From NCBI GenBank assembly GCA_947474595.1, contig CANJIV010000005.1, positions 124,001 to 188,000 on the forward strand: DNA of 64,000 bases, given 5' to 3'. Below, in pieces: positions 59,329-64,000 of this stretch. The translations under genes were made by a program, and so were the position numbers. Below the pieces are notes generated by a model. It had not been told where the DNA came from. It worked only from the letters and a program-made list of their open reading frames with translations, and made no database searches. The stretch's first letter is position 1. The number at the start of each line of letters is the position of its first letter. The DNA comes from Solirubrobacterales bacterium. GTDB taxonomy: Bacteria; Actinomycetota; Thermoleophilia; Solirubrobacterales; Solirubrobacteraceae.

Positions 59329-60231
59329 CTAGCGCTCGGCTCGGGCAAGTTCCAACGCAGAGCTAAGTTCTTTTGGAAGTGGCGCATCGACCTCGATGCG
59401 ATCGCCTGTCAGTGGATGCTTAAAACCAAGGTGTGCTGCATGCAGAAACTGCCGCTCGAGGCCATAACGATCGGTAATGCCGTACTCCGGGTCGCCTAGT
59501 ACTGGGTTACCAATCGCACGCAGGTGGACTCGGATCTGGTGCGTACGCCCGGTCTCTAGGGTCACCTCTAAGAGCGAGCTGCGGGCAAGCCTCTCCTGAA
59601 TCTCGAAGTGGGTTACCGCAGCACGCGGCCTGTCGCTATCAGTGGATTGGCGGGTCCGTATGCGGCTATCTCGCCCGATCGGGGCGTCGATCGTCCCAGT
59701 CCTAGACGATGGAGTGCCATCTACTAACGCGAGATAGCGGCGAGAGATCCGGCGGGCAGCCATCTCTTTGGCGAGCACTCGATGTGCTTCTTCCGAGCGC
59801 GCAACGACCAGCAGTCCGGACGTATTGCGATCAAGTCGGTGCACGATCCCAGGACGCTCAGGATCGGCCCCACCAGCCGCACCCCTACCAGCCAGCGCCT
59901 GAGACAGAGTGCCCGACCAAGCCCCGGGGGCAGGATGCACGACAACCCCAGCTGGCTTATCGACGACCAATAGATGCTCGTCCTCCCAGACGATCGAATA
60001 ATCGGCATCACCAGTCTGAGAAATGGCTCGTCCATCATGCTCGTCTACCTCGATGCTTTCGCCCCCAACAAGCAAGTGGCGTTTGTTGCGTGACACCCCA
60101 TCGACCAGCACCTGATCGTCATCAATCAACCGCTGGGCGCGGGCGCGAGACCCGAGCGGCTCGGCTAGAAACTGGTCTAGGCGTTTGCCCTCGGCGGACG
60201 CCGGTACGTCAATCAGCAGGTTGGGGGGCAT
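59329..60231 (-). CDS. rluD: Pseudouridine synthase, RluD/RluA family
   Basis: A 300-residue RNA pseudouridine synthase with an N-terminal S4 RNA-binding domain (KRLDQFLAEPLGSRARAQRL). The RluA catalytic domain follows, with the active-site Asp in GIVHRLDRNTSGLLVV, VDKPAGVVVHPAP and ETGRTHQIRVHLRAIG. The family modifies helix 69 of 23S rRNA (RluD) or similar sites; which one is not determined here. It overlaps the lspA end by 23 bases, a common lspA-rluD pairing. Confidence 0.95.
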   Translation of the reverse strand: MPPNLLIDVPASAEGKRLDQFLAEPLGSRARAQRLIDDDQVLVDGVSRNKRHLLVGGESIEVDEHDGRAISQTGDADYSIVWEDEHLLVVDKPAGVVVHPAPGAWSGTLSQALAGRGAAGGADPERPGIVHRLDRNTSGLLVVARSEEAHRVLAKEMAARRISRRYLALVDGTPSSRTGTIDAPIGRDSRIRTRQSTDSDRPRAAVTHFEIQERLARSSLLEVTLETGRTHQIRVHLRAIGNPVLGDPEYGITDRYGLERQFLHAAHLGFKHPLTGDRIEVDAPLPKELSSALELARAER

Positions 60232-60667
60232 CTCGAGAGCCGCTCTCCAGTGTCAACACCAGCACTAAGACACCGATCGTTATCGCCATGTCGGCAACGT
60301 TGAATGTGGGCCAGAAAGATAGATCGATGAAGTCAGTCACATCACCTTGGTGAATTCGGTCGATCAGATTCCCGATTGCACCGCCGACCAAGAGTCCGGT
60401 CGGTAGCCACAGCCACCGACGGCCAGTGTGGGTTGCGAAATAGGCCACCAATCCGACAACCGCCACAAAGGTAATCGCGGTCAATACTGCCCCGCCACCG
60501 CCAAAGAGCCCGAATGCAATCCCATCATTGCGGACGTGAGTGAAATCGATGCCGAGGATAAAATCGCGGTGTTGCCCACGAGCGATATTGGCCACCACAA
60601 GCGCTTTGGTTGCCTGGTCTATTGCGATAACGGCGATCGCCACAAGGCCGGCCTTAAGCCAGGCCAC
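60209..60667 (-). CDS. lspA: Lipoprotein signal peptidase (signal peptidase II)
   Basis: A 152-residue, four-helix membrane aspartyl protease that removes signal peptides from prolipoproteins. It has NDGIAFGLFGG and the catalytic Asp motif GNLIDRIHQGDVTDFIDL. Predicted lipoproteins in this window (cyclophilin, amino-acid binding protein) are expected substrates. Its 3' end overlaps rluD by 23 bases and it follows yggT by 2 bases. Confidence 0.95.
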   Translation of the reverse strand: MAWLKAGLVAIAVIAIDQATKALVVANIARGQHRDFILGIDFTHVRNDGIAFGLFGGGGAVLTAITFVAVVGLVAYFATHTGRRWLWLPTGLLVGGAIGNLIDRIHQGDVTDFIDLSFWPTFNVADMAITIGVLVLVLTLESGSRDAPQPAD

Positions 60668-60669
60668 GG

Positions 60670-60975
60670 CTAGCCACGGACCAGATTGACGACGACCGTA
60701 CCAACCACCTGCAGGACCAAAATCGCCGCGATTGGGCTGAGATCCAGCGGACCAACCATCGGAATAAATCGCCTAAAGAGGTTCAGATAAGGGTTCGTAA
60801 CATCTCCTAGAAAGGAGAGCAGAGCATCCGACCAGCGGTGGTAGGGGATCCGAACACCGAACGACAGGATCATCGTGCTGACGATGTAAACAATGATTAT
60901 CAGCGTGTAGACCTCAACCAGGGCAGCAACGTAATCGCTGATGTCAGAACGCGTGCTAGCCGCGATCACGATCAT
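60670..60975 (-). CDS. YggT family membrane protein
   Basis: A 101-residue protein with two hydrophobic segments (about 17-42 and 74-98) and the loop DVTNPYLNLFRRFIPMVGPL that defines the YggT (YlmG-like) family. In Gram-positives it lies in the division cluster near sepF and is linked to nucleoid and Z-ring organisation; its exact role is unsettled. Its start overlaps the proC stop (ATGA). Confidence 0.9.
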   Translation of the reverse strand: MIVIAASTRSDISDYVAALVEVYTLIIIVYIVSTMILSFGVRIPYHRWSDALLSFLGDVTNPYLNLFRRFIPMVGPLDLSPIAAILVLQVVGTVVVNLVRG

Positions 60976-61727
60976 CGAGTTGGATCGATGACAGCGTCAA
61001 GGGCATCGTAGAAAGCAGCCCGGATACCCGCGCGTTCTAAGGCCGCAAGTCCACGTGCCGTCGATCCCCCGGGCGAGGTTACCTCGCGTCGAACGGCGAG
61101 CGTGTCAAAACCTCTGGCACGCAGGAGCTCTGCGGTTCCGGCTATCGCTTCGACTGCCAACTCGGCTGCCACCGGCGCAGGCAACCCTGCCCGCACCCCT
61201 GCATCGATGTGAGCTTCGGCCATCAGCGCCCAGTAGGCCGGGGCAACGCTCATCATCCCCATCGCGACCGCCATCAGCCCTTCCTCTAGCGTCACGACCG
61301 TGCCGAGTGCCAAGAAACGCTCCAACACAGCCCGCTCCGTTTCGCGATCAACGCCTGGGGCCTGGCAGTAGCAAGTCACCCCGCGGCCGACTTCTACCGG
61401 AGTATTGGGCATCATCCGAAATACTTGAGCGTTAGGGAACGCTGCTTGTAATTGCGCAATCGATACCCCGCCGAGCACCGAAACGACGATCTGCACACGC
61501 TCGGCGATCTCGCTAGCAACTGCATCGAGCTGGTAGGGCTTGTGGCAGAGGATAACTAGATCGCAGGCGTCGGCCAACTCTGCATTTGAGCCCATAACCT
61601 CGCCTCCGAGCTCTTCAACTAGCGCAGCAGCCCGCCCGGAACCATTGTCGGTTGCGCGCACGGGCTCTCCCCAGCCACGCGCCAATGCGCTAGCCATGTT
61701 GCCTGAACCGATGAACCCGACCTCCAT
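60972..61727 (-). CDS. proC: Pyrroline-5-carboxylate reductase
   Basis: ProC reduces P5C to proline with NAD(P)H. The 251-residue protein has GFIGSGNMASALARGW, LCHKPYQLD, FRMMPNTPVEVGRGVT and the C-terminal dimer motif LRREVTSPGG-like stretch VRREVTSPGGSTARGL. ATG 61727 with GGAG upstream is chosen over a start 12 bases earlier. It sits between sepF and yggT, a frequent order in actinobacteria and firmicutes. The proline link to division is unclear. Confidence 0.96.
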   Translation of the reverse strand: MEVGFIGSGNMASALARGWGEPVRATDNGSGRAAALVEELGGEVMGSNAELADACDLVILCHKPYQLDAVASEIAERVQIVVSVLGGVSIAQLQAAFPNAQVFRMMPNTPVEVGRGVTCYCQAPGVDRETERAVLERFLALGTVVTLEEGLMAVAMGMMSVAPAYWALMAEAHIDAGVRAGLPAPVAAELAVEAIAGTAELLRARGFDTLAVRREVTSPGGSTARGLAALERAGIRAAFYDALDAVIDPTR

Positions 61728-61786
61728 AAGTGACTCCAAGGCTACTGGCCGCGCGCGTTTGACCCGCCTAAGGCAGGAACCCGGCG

Positions 61787-62332
61787 CTAGCTCTGGTTGA
61801 AGAAGCCCTTTTCAATTAGGCGGGCGCGCGCCTCTGCTGAGACCTCGACGTTGCGGGGCGTAAGCAGAAATACCTTGTCTGCTATCCGCTGCATCCCGCC
61901 GTCAAGTGCGTACGTGAGGCCAGATGCGAAATCGATCATCCGCTTGGAAAGATCGGCATCCGATCCCTGTAAATTCAAGATCACAGGTATCGAGTCTTTG
62001 AACTTGTCGGCGACCTGTTGGGCCTCATTAAAACTCTTGGGGATAACGAGGTGGACGCGATCGGCCCCGCCGTTACCACCATTGCGCCCACCTGCTACCG
62101 GGCGCAGCACATTCGTTCGCCGATCTTCGGCGTCGTCCTCGGCAAAGATGTCGTCGATATCGTCGCGCCGCTTGCGTGGCGAGAGACGCCTTACGTTCGG
62201 ACGTTCACGGTAGCTCTCCTGAAGCTGAGCCTCAGGGGCGTCGTCAAAGCCCTCATCGTCGTAGCCGTCACTGCGATCTTCGGCCAAGCCGAAGTACACA
62301 AGAGAACGGTGCCATGTATCACGTATAGCCAT
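61787..62332 (-). CDS. sepF: Cell division protein SepF
   Basis: SepF polymerises on the membrane and tethers FtsZ. The protein (181 residues) has an N-terminal amphipathic segment (about 1-15, MAIRDTWHRSLVYFGL), an acidic, disordered linker, and the core domain (about 93-175). The core shows DRVHLVIPKSFNEAQQVADK, PVILNLQGSDADLSKRMIDF and SGLTYALDGGMQRI. It is flanked by yggS upstream and proC-yggT downstream, typical of the division cluster where FtsA is absent. Confidence 0.96.
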   Translation of the reverse strand: MAIRDTWHRSLVYFGLAEDRSDGYDDEGFDDAPEAQLQESYRERPNVRRLSPRKRRDDIDDIFAEDDAEDRRTNVLRPVAGGRNGGNGGADRVHLVIPKSFNEAQQVADKFKDSIPVILNLQGSDADLSKRMIDFASGLTYALDGGMQRIADKVFLLTPRNVEVSAEARARLIEKGFFNQS

Positions 62333-62401
62333 TACGCCTGAAAGGTTCGCCCAACTGGTTGGAATCCCTGCTTATTGAGAAGAGTAGCGGTCTGAGGCCC
62401 A

Positions 62402-63064
62402 TTATGAAAAGAGAATCGTACCGATGCGCACAATAGTCGCCCCCTCTTGCACAGCCACCTCAAAGTCCTGAGTGGTTCCCATTGAGAGCTTCTCGACTCC
62501 GTGAAGCATGGCAAGTCCCCGTGCCTGAGCGAAATATTGGCGATTCACCTCTGGCTCTCCAGCGAGAGGCGCCATCACCATTATCCCGCCCACGCGGACC
62601 GGGCAACGTCTAATAAAATCGCCAAGCTGATCGGCCATAATCCCGTCCTTACTGCTCTCTGCTGCGATATTTATCTCAACTAAGACCTCTTCACCCACAG
62701 GCTTATGGTGTTCTAACTGGGCCAAAACCGAGTCGCTAGCCACCGAGTGGATCAGTCGAACCAGTGGCGCTACTGTCTTGACTTTGCGGCTCTGCAGACG
62801 GCCTATGAAGTCCCAGGTGAAGAGGTCTGGCCAGGCGGCTACCTTGGCAACGAGATCTTGGGCGCGGTTCTCTCCCACCAGGGTTATGCCTGCTTGGGCC
62901 AGTACCCCCATCTCTTCAATCGCGACGTATTTTGTAGCCACGCAGATCTCTACTTGAGATGGATCTCGACCACAGCTCTCGGCGGCTATCGTAATCCGCT
63001 TCTTCACCGCTTGAAGGTTGGAGTGAACCTGATCTGGGTTGAGGTTTCGCTTTAGTTCAACCAT
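62402..63064 (-). CDS. Pyridoxal phosphate homeostasis protein (YggS/PLPBP)
   Basis: A 220-residue single-domain alanine-racemase-fold PLP-binding protein with the binding lysine in VEICVATKYVAIEEM. Family landmarks include GENRAQDLVAKV, WDFIGRLQSRKVK, EVLVEINIAAESSKDGI and KLSMGTTQDFEVAVQEGAT. It buffers PLP rather than catalysing a reaction. Typical GMS(M/A)D reads GTTQD here, a small change. The pgeF 3' end overlaps its start by 13 bases, and sepF follows. Confidence 0.93.
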   Translation of the reverse strand: MVELKRNLNPDQVHSNLQAVKKRITIAAESCGRDPSQVEICVATKYVAIEEMGVLAQAGITLVGENRAQDLVAKVAAWPDLFTWDFIGRLQSRKVKTVAPLVRLIHSVASDSVLAQLEHHKPVGEEVLVEINIAAESSKDGIMADQLGDFIRRCPVRVGGIMVMAPLAGEPEVNRQYFAQARGLAMLHGVEKLSMGTTQDFEVAVQEGATIVRIGTILFS

Positions 63065-63819
63065 GCGATCCCAGCCTGGCGACCAGTCTTAGGGCCGTCT
63101 CGACGGTGGGAGAAGAACAGGTCGGTCGGAGTGCAGATGGTGCACAAGTCACTGCAGTAGACCTCCCCCACGCCTGCGGCCGCTAGCTGGATGCGTGCCA
63201 CTGCTGGGAGATCCAGTTGCCTCCCATTGCGTACGCCATCACCGTGAGATGCAAATGCCTCGTGGACGTCGTTTCCGACCTCATAACAACACGGACCAGC
63301 CCCGGGCCCAATCGCTGCCGCAAGATCGCCCTCCTCGCCGAGCTCGCGCAACGCACGCACACCCTCGGCGACGATCGCGTTAGACAGACCACGCCAGCCG
63401 CCGTGGAGCATCGCAACCGCGCGGTCTCCTGCTACCGCAATTGGCAAGCAGTCTGCGGTTACAACCAGCGGGGCCACGTCCGCTAGGGCAGTTGCATGTC
63501 CGTCAACTTCAAGGAGAGATTTCGGCGCGATATCGGCGACATCGGTAACTCGTCGGACCTCGCTACCGTGAACCTGAAGTCCGTCAGCCAAGCGATCACA
63601 CCCCAGTTGGGCAATACCGGCGACCAGCGCCCTATTGGAGGCCACTCGCGACGGGTCATCCTCAGTCTGACGCCCGAGATTAAGCGCGTTGTAGGGCGCC
63701 TGGGAGACGCCGCCCCGTCGGGTCGTAAACAGCACGCTAGCCCCACGAAGGGTGATCATGATGTGGTCGCCGTGAACACGAAATGGGGCTGGTAAACGCA
63801 GGGCGAGGCTGGCTGGCAT
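63052..63819 (-). CDS. pgeF: Peptidoglycan editing factor PgeF (multicopper-polyphenol-oxidase-like fold)
   Basis: A 255-residue YlmD/YfiH family protein, which removes misincorporated serine from UDP-MurNAc peptides or acts as a purine nucleosidase depending on the member. It shows TRRGGVSQAPYNALNLG, QVHGSEV (metal His), ADCLPIAVA, LHGGWRGLSNAI and IGPGAGPCCYEVG. ATG 63819 is preferred over TTG 63822. It precedes yggS with overlap. The division cluster setting is common in Gram-positives. Confidence 0.92.
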   Translation of the reverse strand: MPASLALRLPAPFRVHGDHIMITLRGASVLFTTRRGGVSQAPYNALNLGRQTEDDPSRVASNRALVAGIAQLGCDRLADGLQVHGSEVRRVTDVADIAPKSLLEVDGHATALADVAPLVVTADCLPIAVAGDRAVAMLHGGWRGLSNAIVAEGVRALRELGEEGDLAAAIGPGAGPCCYEVGNDVHEAFASHGDGVRNGRQLDLPAVARIQLAAAGVGEVYCSDLCTICTPTDLFFSHRRDGPKTGRQAGIAWLN

Positions 63820-63831
63820 CAACAGTTAATC

Positions 63832-64000
63832 TTAGCTACGGACCACAGCAGCCAACGCGACCTTAATCTCGGACTCGTAGTCCTGAGCCTCGCCATCAAG
63901 CTTTGCGCTAAGCGCAGCTGCGAGTGCGACTCCGATATCAGGGCCTTCGCGGACGCCGACTGCAAGCAGATCCTCGCCGCAGATCGAAGTGGTGATGTGG
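63832..64000 (-). CDS. C-terminal end of a protein resembling a CCA-adding enzyme/polynucleotide adenylyltransferase (truncated by window)
   Basis: The frame is open from the window edge to a TAA at 63832-63834 and gives 55 residues. The segment ICGEDLLAVGVREGPDIGVAL followed by LSAKLDGEAQDYESEIKVAL resembles the C-terminal helices of tRNA nucleotidyltransferases/poly(A) polymerases (pattern I-x-G-x-DL-x-x-x-G-x-x-x-G-P). The 5' part is missing, so the call rests on a short region. It reads in the same direction as pgeF, 13 bases upstream. Confidence 0.5.
   Translation of the reverse strand, partial: HITTSICGEDLLAVGVREGPDIGVALAAALSAKLDGEAQDYESEIKVALAAVVRS

Noticed and set aside
1-64000. Prophage, insertion sequence, integrase, toxin-antitoxin or defence island
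   Set aside because: No transposase, integrase, terminal repeats, restriction or phage structural genes were seen; composition looks uniform.

Overview
The window is a very compact stretch of a bacterial chromosome, almost certainly from an actinobacterium (Actinomycetota). The base composition is moderately high GC (near 58-60% by eye). The best guess at class level is Thermoleophilia (Solirubrobacterales/Gaiellales-like), which is an inference from gene content and order. Markers pointing that way are recA-recX-miaB followed by miaA-dapF-aminotransferase-hflX-dut, a short EF-Ts, a tocopherol-cyclase-like protein, and an FHA (GarA-like)-MerR (FtsR-like)-PgsA-like cluster. A sepF-yggS-pgeF cell-division block also fits. 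No rRNA, tRNA, CRISPR array, prophage or insertion sequence was found. About 70 protein genes are packed with ATGA, TAATG and TGATG overlaps, and the largest gene-free gap is only about 260 bases. That density suggests a streamlined, possibly aquatic, genome.

Layout. 1-6.7 kb (+ strand): the end of ftsK, a RodZ-like HTH membrane protein, cinA, recA, recX, miaB and an MscS channel. 6.7-14.7 kb: an SDR facing a miaA-dapF-aminotransferase-hflX-dut operon, then a methyltransferase and lipid kinase on the other strand and a cyclophilin lipoprotein. 14.7-21.2 kb (- strand): an SRAP protein, a FUSC-FetA-FetB membrane cluster and a polar amino-acid ABC transporter. 21.5-31.9 kb: metabolic and accessory genes, including a cupin, glycerol dehydrogenase, SDR, quinone oxidoreductase, and a hydrolase-VOC-tocopherol-cyclase-like-membrane-protein run. 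It ends with a thioredoxin-TPR protein and DNA polymerase IV. 31.9-42.9 kb: an ECF sigma factor, NAD synthetase, a sigma-region-4/transmembrane chimera, a flavin oxidase, apt, the MerR-FHA pair, a CDP-alcohol phosphatidyltransferase, proS and sodA. 42.9-48.4 kb: a secreted carbohydrate-active locus with an (alpha/alpha)6-type protein divergent from two tandem paralogous glycoside hydrolases. 48.4-64 kb (- strand): ispG, an acyl-CoA ligase, the rseP-dxr-cdsA-uppS-frr-pyrH-tsf-rpsB block, rluD-lspA, yggT-proC-sepF, yggS-pgeF, and the end of a gene that resembles a CCA-adding enzyme.

Most genes are housekeeping. The points most worth a second look are these: a DapF in which both catalytic cysteines are serines (residues 73 and 217); recX and fetA reading frames with no standard start codon at the conserved N-terminus; and an 18-bp tandem repeat at the 3' end of rpsB whose unit contains the Shine-Dalgarno-like sequence used by the overlapping tsf start. 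Others are a sigma-region-4 domain fused to a membrane segment and an RskA-like outer domain, a repeat/palindrome array upstream of the ECF sigma gene, the tocopherol-cyclase-like operon, and the unusually high frequency of CTAG and GATC.
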